A DNA stretch of 64,000 bases from Thermohalobaculum sp964576075 (GCA_964576075.1 CAZNTX010000004.1:1-64000), one strand, 5' to 3'. Counted from the stretch's first letter, positions 47,744 to 57,051 are shown. The notes: generated from the letters alone by a model not told the origin. Made by a program: numbers and translations.

Positions 47744-50668
47744 GTGTCAACGACCGCCATCGCCGATCGCCGCGCTGACCCCCTCACCCGCCGCCTGCGC
47801 GAGGCCTGCCGCGGCGCGGTGCTCGCCGGGCGCTTCGATCTCGGCCGCTACGCGACGGACGCCTCGATCTACCAGATCGCGCCACGCGCCGTGGTGGTGC
47901 CCGAGGGGCCGGAGGACGTGGCCGCCGCCTTCGAGATCGCCCGCGCCGAGGGCGTCCCCGTCACCCCCCGCGGCGGGGGCACCTCGCAATGCGGGCAGAC
48001 GGTGAACGAGGGCGTCGTCCTCGACCTCTCCCGCGGCCTGGGCCGCATCCTCGAGATCGACGCCGAGGCCCGCACCGCGACCGTCGAGCCCGGCGTCGTG
48101 CTCGACCATCTGAACGCGGCGCTGAAGCCCCACGGGCTGTGGTATCCGGTCGACGTCTCCACCTCCTCGCGCGCCACCATCGGGGGGATGACCGCCAACA
48201 ACTCCTGCGGCGCGCGCTCGATCAAATACGGGATGAGCCGGGACAACGTGCTCGCCATCGACGCGCTCCTCGCCGACGGCACCCGCGCGCGCTTCGGCGA
48301 GATCGACCCGGACGCCCTCGGCAACGGCCCGGCCGACGGGCTCTTCCGCGACCTCCTCGGCCTGGCCCGCGCCGAGGCCGAGGAGATCCGCGCCCGCCGC
48401 CCCGACGTGCCCCGCAATGTGGGCGGCTACAATGTCGACGCGCTGCTGCCCGAGCGGCCCAACATGGCGACGCTCCTCGTCGGCTCCGAGGGCACCCTCG
48501 CCTTCTCCGAGCGCATCACGCTCAAGCTCTCGGAGCTTCCGGGGGAGAAGGTGCTCGGGGTCTGCCACTTCCCCTCGTTCTACGAGGCGATGGACGCGGT
48601 GCAGCATCTCGTCACCCTCGGCCCCACCGCGGTCGAGCTGTTCGACCGGACGATCCTCGATCTCGCCCGCGCCATCCCGCTCTTCCGCCCCTCCGTCGAT
48701 CGCTTCACCCGGGGCGAGCCGGAGGCGCTCCTGATCGTCGAATTCGCCGAGCCCGACCGGGCGGAGAACCTGCGCCGCCTCGCCGGCCTGACCGAGACGA
48801 TGGCCGAGCTCGGCTTCGCCTGGGAGGGCGGGCGCAAGGGCGTGGGCGGCGTCGTGGAGGCCACCGACCCCGGCTTCCAGACGGAGATCGTCGAGGTCCG
48901 CAAGCAGGGCCTCAACATCATGATGTCGATGAAATCGGAGGGGAAGCCGGTCTCCTTCATCGAGGACTGCTGCGTCGCGCTCCCCGATCTCGCGGCCTAT
49001 ACCGACCGGCTGCAGGGGATCTTCGCGCGCCACGGGGTGTCGGGGACGTTCTACGCCCACGCCTCGGTCGGCACGCTCCATGTCCGCCCGGTGCTGAACC
49101 TCAAGGAGGAGGCGGGCGTGCGCACCCTGCGCGCCATCGCCGAGGAGACTTTCGAGGCGGTCGCCGAGTACAAGGGCGCCCATTCCGGCGAGCACGGCGA
49201 CGGCATCGTCCGCTCGGAGTTCCACGAGCGGATGTTCGGCGCGCGCATGACCGGGCTCTGGGGCGAGGTGAAGCGGCGGATGGACCCGGACGGGCTGCTC
49301 AACCCCGGCCGCATCGTCGACCCGCCCAAGATGGACGACCGCAGCCTCTTGCGCTACCGGCCGGACTATGCCTGGCCCGAGGTAGAGACGGTGTTCCGCT
49401 GGGAGGGCTATCCGGGCGCGGGCCGCGGCCTGCAGGGCGCCGTCGAGATGTGCAACAACAACGGCGCCTGCCGGAAGATCGGCGAGGGCGTCATGTGCCC
49501 CTCCTACCGGGTGACGCGCGAGGAGCGCGACCTCACCCGCGGGCGGGCCAATTCGCTCCGCCTCGCGATGTCGGGTCAGCTCGGCCCGGACGCCCTGGCC
49601 TCCGACGAGATGGCCGAGACGATGAAGCTCTGCGTCTCCTGCAAGGCCTGCCGGCGGGAATGCCCGACGGGCGTCGACATGGCCAAGATGAAGATCGAGG
49701 CGCAGGCGGCGCGGGCGAAGGCGCACGGCGTCTCGCTGCGCGACCGGCTGGTGGGCTATCTGCCCCGCTATGCGCCCTATGCCCGCTACCTCCCCTGGGC
49801 GATGAACGCGCGCGACTGGGTGCCGGGGGCGGCCTGGGCCTCCGAGAAGCTCCTCGGCCTGGCGGCGGACCGGGCGCTGCCGCGCTGGCCGGCGGACCGG
49901 TTCTGGCCCGAGGCGACGGCGCCGCTCGAGGAGGCCGACGTCGTCCTCTTCGCCGACAGCTTCAACCGCTATTTCGAGCCCTGGAACCTGCGCGCGGCAC
50001 AGGCCGTGCTCAAGGGCGCGGGGCTCAAGCTCGCCCAGGCGGAGGCCCCGCGGGGCCGGCCGCTCTGCTGCGGGCGGACCTTCCTCTCCGCCGGGCTCGC
50101 CGAGGAGGCCCGCGCCGAGATGGCGCGCACCGCCGAGGCGCTCCGCCCCGCCCTCGAGCGCGGTGCCGCGGTGGTGGGGCTCGAGCCCTCCTGCCTCCTC
50201 ACCTTCCGCGACGAGGCGCCCGCGCTCCTCGAGGACTGGCCGGCCGAACTCGGGCAGCGCGTGATGCTCTTCGAGGAGTATCTCGCGGGCCGCGTGGCGG
50301 AGGGGCTCGAGCTGCCGCTCGGCCCGGTCGCGGCGCCACGCGCGCTGCTGCACGGGCATTGCCACCAGAAGGCGTTCAACCAGATGGGGCCGGTGCAACG
50401 GCTCCTCCGGCTGATCCCGGGGCTCGAGGTGGAGCTGATCCCCTCCTCCTGCTGCGGCGGCGCGGGGGCGTTCCAGTATCAGGCGGAGACGGCGGAGGTC
50501 TCGCGCCGGATGGCGGAGCTCTCGCTCCTGCCGCGGGTCCGGGCGGCGGAGGCGGAGGCCGTGGTCCTCGCCGACGGCACGTCCTGCCGCCACCAGATCG
50601 CCGACGGGGCCGGGCGCGAGGCGCGCCATGTGGCGACGCTCCTCGCCGAGTCGATGGGCGTGCGATGA
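47744..50668 (+). CDS. FAD- and Fe-S-containing 2-hydroxyacid dehydrogenase (lactate/glycolate oxidase-like)
   Basis: A 974-residue fusion of an FAD_binding_4 domain (TPRGGGTSQCGQTVNEGVV), FAD-oxidase C-terminal domain (HSGEHGDGIVRSEF), a two-cluster ferredoxin-like domain (CNNNGACRK, CVSCKACRRECPTGVDMAKMK split) and CCG repeats (LCCGRTFLSAG, SSCCGGAGAF). This layout is that of YdiJ/DLD-type D-2-hydroxyacid dehydrogenases feeding electrons to quinone. It starts at GTG 47744 after GAGGAG; an upstream start would lie in the operator. It overlaps the GntR gene by 4 bases. Oxidation of glycolate to glyoxylate would fit the neighbouring glyoxylate aminotransferase. Confidence 0.9.
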   Translation: MSTTAIADRRADPLTRRLREACRGAVLAGRFDLGRYATDASIYQIAPRAVVVPEGPEDVAAAFEIARAEGVPVTPRGGGTSQCGQTVNEGVVLDLSRGLGRILEIDAEARTATVEPGVVLDHLNAALKPHGLWYPVDVSTSSRATIGGMTANNSCGARSIKYGMSRDNVLAIDALLADGTRARFGEIDPDALGNGPADGLFRDLLGLARAEAEEIRARRPDVPRNVGGYNVDALLPERPNMATLLVGSEGTLAFSERITLKLSELPGEKVLGVCHFPSFYEAMDAVQHLVTLGPTAVELFDRTILDLARAIPLFRPSVDRFTRGEPEALLIVEFAEPDRAENLRRLAGLTETMAELGFAWEGGRKGVGGVVEATDPGFQTEIVEVRKQGLNIMMSMKSEGKPVSFIEDCCVALPDLAAYTDRLQGIFARHGVSGTFYAHASVGTLHVRPVLNLKEEAGVRTLRAIAEETFEAVAEYKGAHSGEHGDGIVRSEFHERMFGARMTGLWGEVKRRMDPDGLLNPGRIVDPPKMDDRSLLRYRPDYAWPEVETVFRWEGYPGAGRGLQGAVEMCNNNGACRKIGEGVMCPSYRVTREERDLTRGRANSLRLAMSGQLGPDALASDEMAETMKLCVSCKACRRECPTGVDMAKMKIEAQAARAKAHGVSLRDRLVGYLPRYAPYARYLPWAMNARDWVPGAAWASEKLLGLAADRALPRWPADRFWPEATAPLEEADVVLFADSFNRYFEPWNLRAAQAVLKGAGLKLAQAEAPRGRPLCCGRTFLSAGLAEEARAEMARTAEALRPALERGAAVVGLEPSCLLTFRDEAPALLEDWPAELGQRVMLFEEYLAGRVAEGLELPLGPVAAPRALLHGHCHQKAFNQMGPVQRLLRLIPGLEVELIPSSCCGGAGAFQYQAETAEVSRRMAELSLLPRVRAAEAEAVVLADGTSCRHQIADGAGREARHVATLLAESMGVR

Positions 50669-51336
50669 CCGATCCGGACGCCATCGAACGCAAGCCGCTC
50701 GCCGCCGAGCTCGCCGACAGGCTGCGCGCGGAGATCATCGAGGGCGCCCTCGCGCCGGGGGAGAAGCTCTCCGAACAGGGGCTCTGCGAGCGCTTCGGCG
50801 TCTCGCGGACGCCGCTGCGCGAGGCGTTCCGCTCGCTGGCCGCGGAGGGGCTCGTCACCCATCGCCCGGGCCGGGGCGCGGAAGTCGCCGCCATCACGCT
50901 GGCCGAGCTCGAGGATCTGTTCCCCGTCATCGGCGCGCTCGAGGCGCTCGCCGGGGAGCTCGCCGCCGAGCGCATCGAGGCGGGGGAGATCGCCCGCGCC
51001 CGGCGCCTGCAGGCGCGCCTCGAGGCGGAGCACGCGGCCGGCGATCTCGCGGCCTATGCCCGGACCAACCAGGAGATCCACGCCCTGATCCGCGCCGCCG
51101 CCGGCAACGCGACGCTCTCGGCCACCATCGCGGGGCTCGACGCCAAGCTCCGCCGCGCCCGCCGCCTCGCCAATCTCGCGCCCGACCGTTGGGCCGAGGC
51201 GGTGGAGGAGCATGCGCGCATCCTCGCCGCCCTCGAGGCGCGCGACGGCGGGGCGCTCGCCGCCCTCCTGCGCGCCCATCTCGCCAACAAGGCCGCCGCG
51301 CTCACCCGCCATTTCGCGGACGCCGGCCGGGTCTGA
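50665..51336 (+). CDS. GntR-family (FCD subgroup) transcriptional regulator
   Basis: A 223-residue regulator with an N-terminal winged helix (LRAEIIEGALAPGEKLSEQGL, FGVSRTPLREAFRSL) and an all-helical FCD ligand domain with metal-type histidines (NQEIHALIRAA, EEHARILAAL, LLRAHLANK). FCD regulators sense organic acids. Its ATG overlaps the stop of the flavoprotein gene, so it is part of that transcript and probably autoregulated through the palindrome at 47711-47730. Confidence 0.9.
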   Translation: MTDPDAIERKPLAAELADRLRAEIIEGALAPGEKLSEQGLCERFGVSRTPLREAFRSLAAEGLVTHRPGRGAEVAAITLAELEDLFPVIGALEALAGELAAERIEAGEIARARRLQARLEAEHAAGDLAAYARTNQEIHALIRAAAGNATLSATIAGLDAKLRRARRLANLAPDRWAEAVEEHARILAALEARDGGALAALLRAHLANKAAALTRHFADAGRV

Positions 51337-51384
51337 GAGCGCCCCCGCCGAGCCGCCGGCCGCGGCGCGGCCTTGCGCACGTGA

Positions 51385-51427
51385 CCTCCGAGGCACACAC
51401 TCTTTCTCAACAGATCCGTCTCGGAGG
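51385..51427 (+). promoter_or_regulatory. Inverted repeat that can mask a ribosome binding site
   Basis: CCTCCGAG (51385-51392) and CTCGGAGG (51420-51427) are perfect complements separated by 27 bases. The second arm contains the GGAGG ribosome site of the gene that starts at 51434, so folding of the mRNA leader would block translation. Confidence 0.45.
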
Positions 51428-51433
51428 CCCGTC

Positions 51434-52054
51434 ATGCCGACCCTGCCCCCCGCCGATCTCGTCTGCTTCCCGACGGAAGGCCGCGGGCTGATCCCGGGCG
51501 ACCACTGGCGCGGCGGCGCCCATGCCCTGTTGCTCCTGCGCGACGACCCGGCCGAGGAAGGCCCCTGGCGCGCGCAGATCCCCGATCTCATCGCCCACGG
51601 GCTGACGCTGCTCGAGCCCGCGCCCCCGCCCGCCCGGCTGCCCGAGGGCCCGGAGGGCACCGAGCGCTATGCCCGCATCGTCGCCGGCGCCGTCGCCTAT
51701 CTGCGCAACGACGGGGCGCAGGCCGTCTCCGTCCTCGCGGCGGGGCGCGGGGCGGAGGCGGCGGGCGAGGCGGTGCTCTCCGGCCTCGTCGGCAATCTGC
51801 ACACGATGATTCTCCTCGCCCCGCCGCGGCTCTCGGGCCCGCTCGGGCGGATCGCGGAGCGGGTGATTTTCGTCGTCGCCGACGAGGACGAGGCCGTCGA
51901 CGTCGCCGTGGCGCAACACGCGATGGCCGCCGACACCACGCAGCTCACGCTCTATACCGGCGAGGTGCCCGCGGTGGAGCTCTTCCGCAGCCCGCGCCAC
52001 GCCAAGCGGCTCCTCAAGCTCGTGACCGACGCCCTGCCCGCCGCGGAGGGCTAG
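51434..52054 (+). CDS. Hypothetical protein, possibly a degenerate alpha/beta hydrolase
   Basis: A 206-residue protein with no signal peptide. The alternating pattern (HALLLLRDD, then QAVSVLAAGRGAEAAGEAVLSGLV, then VIFVVADEDEAVDV, then TTQLTLYTGEVPAVELFRSPRH) is like an alpha/beta hydrolase core, with AAGRGA where a Gly-x-Ser-x-Gly elbow would be; if so the nucleophile is missing. I do not recognise a named family. GGAGG lies before the ATG inside a possible leader hairpin. It sits between the GntR gene and the SDH-like operon. Confidence 0.6.
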   Translation: MPTLPPADLVCFPTEGRGLIPGDHWRGGAHALLLLRDDPAEEGPWRAQIPDLIAHGLTLLEPAPPPARLPEGPEGTERYARIVAGAVAYLRNDGAQAVSVLAAGRGAEAAGEAVLSGLVGNLHTMILLAPPRLSGPLGRIAERVIFVVADEDEAVDVAVAQHAMAADTTQLTLYTGEVPAVELFRSPRHAKRLLKLVTDALPAAEG

Positions 52055-52154
52055 CTTTGGCGCCGCTCAACTCGTCCGCGACATCTTGAGCGGGGCGGGG
52101 GGATCGGCTACCCTGAGGGACCGAACCGAGGCGAGGGGGGCCGAGGAGGAGGGG

Positions 52155-52868
52155 ATGGCGACCGACACGCTCAAGATCCGGGTCTGGCGCGGCGGCGCGG
52201 AGGGCGCCTTCGCCGCCTACGAGATCCCCGCGCGCGAGAACCAGACGGTGCTCGACGCCGTCACCGAGGTGCAGCGCCGCCATGCGCCCGACCTCGCCTA
52301 TCGCTTCGCCTGTCGCGTGGGGGTCTGCGGCTCCTGTGCGATGACGGTGAACGGCCGCCCGCGCTGGACCTGCCGGACCCATGTGCGCCGGGTGGCGGAG
52401 GCGGGCGAGATCACCGTCGCGCCGCTGCGCAACCTCCCCGTGATCCGCGATCTCGTCTGCGACATGGCCGAGTTCTTCGAGAAATGGGACCGCGCGGGCG
52501 TCTTCGAGGGCCGCGAGACCCGCGCCGCCCCCCCCGCCGCGATCGACCCGGAAAGCCCCGAGCGCCAGGCCGCCGATGCCGCCGTGCAGTGCATCAACTG
52601 CGCCGTTTGCTACGCCGCCTGCGACGTCGTCTCCTGGGACCCGGACTATCTCGGCCCCGCCGCCCTCAACCGCGCCTGGACGCTGGTGAACGATCCGCGC
52701 GCGGCCAATGCGGGCGCGGTGAAGGCCGCGGCGACGGGCGCGGGGGGCTGCGGCTCCTGCCACAGCCACGGCGCCTGCATGGCGGCCTGCCCGGTCGGCC
52801 TCTCGCCCACCCGCTCGATCGCGGGGCTGAAGCGGCGCGGGCTGTTCGACTTCCTGGGGGGGCGCTGA
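52155..52868 (+). CDS. Succinate dehydrogenase/fumarate reductase-type iron-sulfur subunit
   Basis: A 237-residue subunit with a 2Fe-2S domain (FACRVGVCGSCAMTVNG and WTCRTH) and two C-terminal clusters (CINCAVCYAACDVV; CGSCHSHGACMAACPVGLSPT). It passes electrons between flavoprotein and membrane quinone. It heads a four-gene set joined by TGATG and ATGA overlaps. It differs from the core TCA-cycle SdhB in its short N-terminus, so it is probably a second, specialised complex. Confidence 0.88.
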   Translation: MATDTLKIRVWRGGAEGAFAAYEIPARENQTVLDAVTEVQRRHAPDLAYRFACRVGVCGSCAMTVNGRPRWTCRTHVRRVAEAGEITVAPLRNLPVIRDLVCDMAEFFEKWDRAGVFEGRETRAAPPAAIDPESPERQAADAAVQCINCAVCYAACDVVSWDPDYLGPAALNRAWTLVNDPRAANAGAVKAAATGAGGCGSCHSHGACMAACPVGLSPTRSIAGLKRRGLFDFLGGR

Positions 52869-53203
52869 TGGAGGCCCGACTTTTCGCGCTGCAGCGGCTG
52901 ACGGCGCTCCTCCTCGCGCCGCTCGTGCTCGTTCATCTCGGGCTCATCCTCTATGCCGTGCGCGGCGGGCTCTCGGCGGAGGAGATCCTGGGGCGCACGC
53001 AGGGCTCGCTCGGCTGGGCGCTGTTCTACGGGGTCTTCGTGCTCGCCGCGGCGGTGCACGGGCCGATCGGGCTCAGGAACGTCCTCGTCGAGTGGGCGCG
53101 CCTGCCCCGGCGGATCGCCAATCCGGCGATGGCCGCGCTCGCCGTGCTGCTCGCGGCGCTCGGGCTGCGGGCGGTCTGGGCGGTCGTCGGGGGCGGGCCA
53201 TGA
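52868..53203 (+). CDS. Membrane anchor subunit C of the SDH/FRD-like complex
   Basis: A 111-residue protein with three hydrophobic helices (LLLAPLVLVHLGLILYAV, LGWALFYGVFVLAAAVHGPIG, AALAVLLAALGLRAVW). Histidines in LVHLG and AVHGP are candidate heme b ligands. Its ATG overlaps the iron-sulfur subunit stop (TGATG). Recognised by size, helices and position. Confidence 0.8.
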   Translation: MEARLFALQRLTALLLAPLVLVHLGLILYAVRGGLSAEEILGRTQGSLGWALFYGVFVLAAAVHGPIGLRNVLVEWARLPRRIANPAMAALAVLLAALGLRAVWAVVGGGP

Positions 53204-53547
53204 GCGAGAGGGCGCGCCGCATCTCGGTCTGGGCGGCGCGGGCGCACCGGGTCTCGGGCGTCGCGCTCGCGCTCTTCCTGCCGGCGCATTTCCTGGCCCT
53301 CGGCCTCGCCCTCGAGGGGGCCGACCGGCTCGACGCCATGCTCGCCTGGACCGATCTCTGGTGGGTGAAGGCCGCGGAATGGGGGCTCGTGGTGCTGCTC
53401 GCGCTGCACCTGACGCTCGGGCTGCGCGTCCTCGCGCTGGAGCTTCTGCCCTGGGGGCGCGCGCCGAGCCTGCGCACCGGCTGGATCTATGCGGGCGCGG
53501 GGCTGAGCCTGATCGCCGGGGGCGTGTTCATCGCGGGGGTGATCTGA
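53200..53547 (+). CDS. Membrane anchor subunit D of the SDH/FRD-like complex
   Basis: A 115-residue protein with three helices. AHRVSGVALALFLPAHFL resembles the conserved HR-(I/V)-(S/T)-G helix of SDH cytochrome b subunits, and LLALHLTLGLRVL carries the other likely heme histidine. It overlaps subunit C (ATGA) and the flavoprotein gene (TGATG). Confidence 0.8.
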   Translation: MSERARRISVWAARAHRVSGVALALFLPAHFLALGLALEGADRLDAMLAWTDLWWVKAAEWGLVVLLALHLTLGLRVLALELLPWGRAPSLRTGWIYAGAGLSLIAGGVFIAGVI

Positions 53548-55292
53548 TGGAGATCGAGCGCCACGAGACCGACATCCTGATCCTCGGCGCCGGGGGCGCT
53601 GGGCTCCTCGCCGCGCTCCATGCCCGCCAGGCGGACCCGGAGATCGACGTCACCGTCGCGGTCAAGGGCCTCCTCGGCAAGTCCGGCTGCACGCGGATGG
53701 TGCAGGGCGGCTACAACGTCGCGCTCTCGCCGGGCGACAGCGTCGAGCGCCATTTCATGGATACCATCGAGGGCGGCAAGTGGCTCCCCCGGCAGGACCA
53801 TGCCTGGACGCTCGTTACCGAGGCCGTCACCCGCATCCGCGAGCTCGAGAACGAATACGGCTGCTTCTTCGACCGCAACCCGGACGGGACGCTGCACCAG
53901 AAGGCCTTCGCCGGGCAGTCCTTCGACCGGACGGCGCACAAGGCCGACCTCACCGGCATCGAGATCATGAACCGGCTGATGGAGCAGGCGCGCGCCCATG
54001 CGGTGCGCCCGCTCGAAGAGCACCGGGCGCTCGAGCTCGTCCCCGCCGCGGACGGCTCGCGGATCGCGGGCGCGCTGCTGCTCGACATCCGGCGGGGGAC
54101 CTATCGCTTCGTCGCCGCCCGGGCGGTACTGCTCGCCACGGGGGCGGGGTCGACGATGTATCTCTACCACACCCCCTCCGGCGACAAGTCCTGCGACGGG
54201 CTCGCCATGGCGCTCCGGGCGGGGCTCGCGCTGCGCGACATGGAGATGGTGCAGTTCCACCCCACCGGCCTCCTCGGCGGCCCGGCGACGCGGATGACCG
54301 GCACCGTCCTCGAGGAGGGGCTGCGGGGCGCCGGCGGCCATCTCCTCAACGGCGAGCGCGCGCGCTTCATGGAGGGCTACGACCCCCGCGCCGAGCGGGC
54401 GACGCGCGACGTCGTCTCCCGCGGGATCTATGCCGAGATGCGCGCAGGCCGCACCACGCCGATGGGAGGCGTCTACATCTCCATGGGCCATCTCGGGGCG
54501 GAGCAGGTGGCGCGGGCCTTCCCGGGCATGGTCAAGCGCTGCGCCGATTGCGGGTTCGACCTCGCGGGCGGGCTCGTCGAGGTGGTGCCGACGGCGCATT
54601 ACATGATGGGCGGCGTCGAGTTCGAGGCTGGCGGGCGCACGGACGTCCCCGGCCTCTTCGTCGCCGGGGAGGATGCGGGCGGCGTGCACGGCGCCAACCG
54701 CCTCGGCGGCAACGGGGTGGCGAACTCCACCGTCTTCGGCGGGATCGCGGGCGACGCCATGGCCGCCGAGATCGACCGCGCCGCCGCCCTGCCCGAGCCC
54801 GACGCCGGGCGCATCGAGGCCGCCATCGCCCGCGCCGAGGCCCCCTTCGCGAGGCCGGCCGCGGATCTCCACGCGCTCCGCGAGGCGCTCTGGCAGACGA
54901 TGTGGGACGATGCGGGCGTGCTCCGCACCGCCGACGGGCTGATCCGCGGGCTCGACCGGGTGATCGCGCTGCGCGCCGAGATCGCCGAGGCCGGCATCGC
55001 GGATGCGGGCCGCGCCTTCAACCTCACCTGGTCGGACCGGCTCAATCTGGAGAGCCTCGCCGCGATCTCCGAGGCGATCTGCCGGGCCGCGCTCGCCCGC
55101 GAGGACAGCCGCGGCGCGCATTTCCGCGAGGACTACCCCGAAACCGGCGATCTCGCCGCCACCCGCTACACCCGCATCCGCGCCCAGGGGGCGGGGCTCG
55201 CCGTCGAGCAGGTGCCGGTCGACTTCTCCATCGTCTCCCCCGGCACCTCGCTCCTCGACGGCACCGCCGAGCCCCCGGTCGCCGCGGAGTGA
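53547..55292 (+). CDS. SDH/FRD-like flavoprotein subunit without the covalent-FAD histidine
   Basis: A 581-residue flavoprotein: GAGGAGLLAALHA dinucleotide motif, VQFHPTGLLGG, TPMGGVYISMGH, VVPTAHYMMGGVEF and GANRLGGNGVANSTVFGG. In canonical SDH/FRD the FAD is bound to the His of an S-H-T motif; here that place reads KSGCTRMVQGG (Ser46-Gly47-Cys48-Thr49), so FAD is probably non-covalent, as in aspartate oxidase-like enzymes. With the fumarase genes directly downstream the substrate is probably a dicarboxylate, but not necessarily succinate. Confidence 0.88.
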   Translation: MEIERHETDILILGAGGAGLLAALHARQADPEIDVTVAVKGLLGKSGCTRMVQGGYNVALSPGDSVERHFMDTIEGGKWLPRQDHAWTLVTEAVTRIRELENEYGCFFDRNPDGTLHQKAFAGQSFDRTAHKADLTGIEIMNRLMEQARAHAVRPLEEHRALELVPAADGSRIAGALLLDIRRGTYRFVAARAVLLATGAGSTMYLYHTPSGDKSCDGLAMALRAGLALRDMEMVQFHPTGLLGGPATRMTGTVLEEGLRGAGGHLLNGERARFMEGYDPRAERATRDVVSRGIYAEMRAGRTTPMGGVYISMGHLGAEQVARAFPGMVKRCADCGFDLAGGLVEVVPTAHYMMGGVEFEAGGRTDVPGLFVAGEDAGGVHGANRLGGNGVANSTVFGGIAGDAMAAEIDRAAALPEPDAGRIEAAIARAEAPFARPAADLHALREALWQTMWDDAGVLRTADGLIRGLDRVIALRAEIAEAGIADAGRAFNLTWSDRLNLESLAAISEAICRAALAREDSRGAHFREDYPETGDLAATRYTRIRAQGAGLAVEQVPVDFSIVSPGTSLLDGTAEPPVAAE

Positions 55293-55323
55293 GCCCCTGC
55301 CCCCCCGTCCAGGAGGACGCCCG

Positions 55324-56280
55324 ATGATCGACGAGACCACCATCGAGGCCGCCGCCTTCGACATCATGGCGAAGGCCGCGATCGACATACCCGAGGACTA
55401 TCTGACCGGCATCAAGGGGATGATCGACCTGGAGACGGGCGATCTGTCCTCCTTCGTGCTGAAGGCGATGGTCGACAACTACGAGGCCGCGACCGAGGAC
55501 CGCCGCCCGATGTGCGCCGACACCGGCCTGCCGCGCTATTACGTCAAGATGGGCAACGAGGCGCGGCTCGAGGGCGGGCCGGTGGCGCTCGAGAGGGCGC
55601 TGCGCTCGGCGACCGCGCGGGCCACTCAGGAGGTGCCGCTCCGTCCCAACCGCGTCCACCCCCTCTGGCGCACCGATCACGACAACAATGTCGGGCTGAA
55701 CGCGCCGGAGGTCGAGTGGTCCTTCGAGCCGGAGGCGGACTGGATCGACATCACCACCGTCCACAAGGGCGGGCTCTTCGGCACCGACTACCGCATGCTC
55801 TTCCCCGGCGACGGGATGGACGGGATCAAGCGGTTCCTCCTCGACACGCTGATCGCCTTCGGCAAACGCGGGCTCGCCTGCCAGCCGGCGATCGTGGGCG
55901 TCGGGATCGGCGGATCGAAGGACATCTGCATGACGCTCGGCAAGCAGGCGGCCTGCCTGCGCGTCGTCGGCGACCGCAACCCCGACCCGAAGGTCGCCGA
56001 GCTCGAGCTCGAGCTCAAGGAGCTCGGCAACTCCATCGGCATGGGCGCGATGGGCTTCGTCGGCTCCTCCATGGTCGTCGATCTCCACATCGAGTGCGGC
56101 TACACCCATACCGGGGGCATGCCCGTCTCGGTGCACACCTTCTGCCTCTCCTCGCGCCGGGCGACGGCCCGCATCCATGCCGACGGCCGCGTCGCGTATC
56201 GCACGGACCCCAAGTGGTTCACCCCCTATATGCGCCGCGAGACGATCGGGTGGGACCCGGTCGCCGCGGCCGCCGAATGA
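55324..56280 (+). CDS. Two-subunit class I fumarase / tartrate dehydratase, alpha subunit
   Basis: A 318-residue Fe-S hydro-lyase subunit. Cluster cysteines are expected in MCADTGLPRYYVKMG, LACQPAIVGVGIGGS and IECGYTHTGGMP. The family interconverts malate and fumarate, or dehydrates tartrate, or hydrates mesaconate. AGGAGG precedes the ATG. It follows the SDH-like operon by 31 bases and the beta subunit follows by 10 bases. Confidence 0.9.
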   Translation: MIDETTIEAAAFDIMAKAAIDIPEDYLTGIKGMIDLETGDLSSFVLKAMVDNYEAATEDRRPMCADTGLPRYYVKMGNEARLEGGPVALERALRSATARATQEVPLRPNRVHPLWRTDHDNNVGLNAPEVEWSFEPEADWIDITTVHKGGLFGTDYRMLFPGDGMDGIKRFLLDTLIAFGKRGLACQPAIVGVGIGGSKDICMTLGKQAACLRVVGDRNPDPKVAELELELKELGNSIGMGAMGFVGSSMVVDLHIECGYTHTGGMPVSVHTFCLSSRRATARIHADGRVAYRTDPKWFTPYMRRETIGWDPVAAAAE

Positions 56281-56290
56281 GGAGGCGCCG

Positions 56291-56959
56291 ATGACGAGCC
56301 TCAGACAGCACCGCCTGCAGCTCCCCGCGACCCCGGAGGACATCGCCCGGCTCTCGCCCGGCGACGTCGTGTTCCTCGACGGGCTGGTCTACACCGCCCG
56401 CGAGAAGGTCTATGCCAAGGTGCTCGAGGAGGGCGCAGGGCTCCCGGTGGCGGACATCGCCGCGCTCTCCAACGTCAATTTCCACTGCTCGCCGGCCGCC
56501 GCGCGCGACGGCGAGGGCTTCCGCATCGGCGGCGTCACCGCCACCGCCTCCTTCCGCTTCTCCAAATGGATGGCGGAGTGGCTCGACCTCACCGGGACCA
56601 AGATCGTGATCGGCAAGGGGGGGATGCCGCAGGAGGACTACGAGAAGATCCTCGCCCCCCGCGGCGCGGTCTATCTCACCACCGTCGGCTACGGCACCGG
56701 CGCGCTCCTCGGGCGCGGGGTGAAGGCCGTGGAGGCGGTGCACTGGCTCGACGAGCTCGGCCTCGCGCAGGCGATGTGGATGTTCCGGGTGGAGAATTTC
56801 GGCCCCTTCATCTGCGACAGCGACCTCACCGGCGCCTCGCTCTTCGCCCAGCAGGGCCAGATCGTGAACCAGAAGATCGCGAGCCTCTACGAGGGGCTGA
56901 AGCCCCCCGCGCTGCATCGCTACGGCGAGACCGACGACCGAAGCCGTGAGGTGATGTAG
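56291..56959 (+). CDS. Two-subunit class I fumarase / tartrate dehydratase, beta subunit
   Basis: A 222-residue partner subunit: LSPGDVVFLDGLVYTAREKVYAKVLEEG holds the conserved RD-like region, TGTKIVIGKGGMPQE and the swivelling-domain segments follow. It completes the dehydratase with the alpha subunit. GGAGG lies in place. The true substrate (fumarate, tartrate, mesaconate) cannot be read from sequence. Confidence 0.9.
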   Translation: MTSLRQHRLQLPATPEDIARLSPGDVVFLDGLVYTAREKVYAKVLEEGAGLPVADIAALSNVNFHCSPAAARDGEGFRIGGVTATASFRFSKWMAEWLDLTGTKIVIGKGGMPQEDYEKILAPRGAVYLTTVGYGTGALLGRGVKAVEAVHWLDELGLAQAMWMFRVENFGPFICDSDLTGASLFAQQGQIVNQKIASLYEGLKPPALHRYGETDDRSREVM

Positions 56960-57051
56960 GGCTTGCGCCCCTTCGCGATTCAGGCAGGATCGCGTCGGAC
57001 CAAGAGACCCGGCACCAGCCGGGCGCCACCAGTCCAGCAGGGAGGACACCC

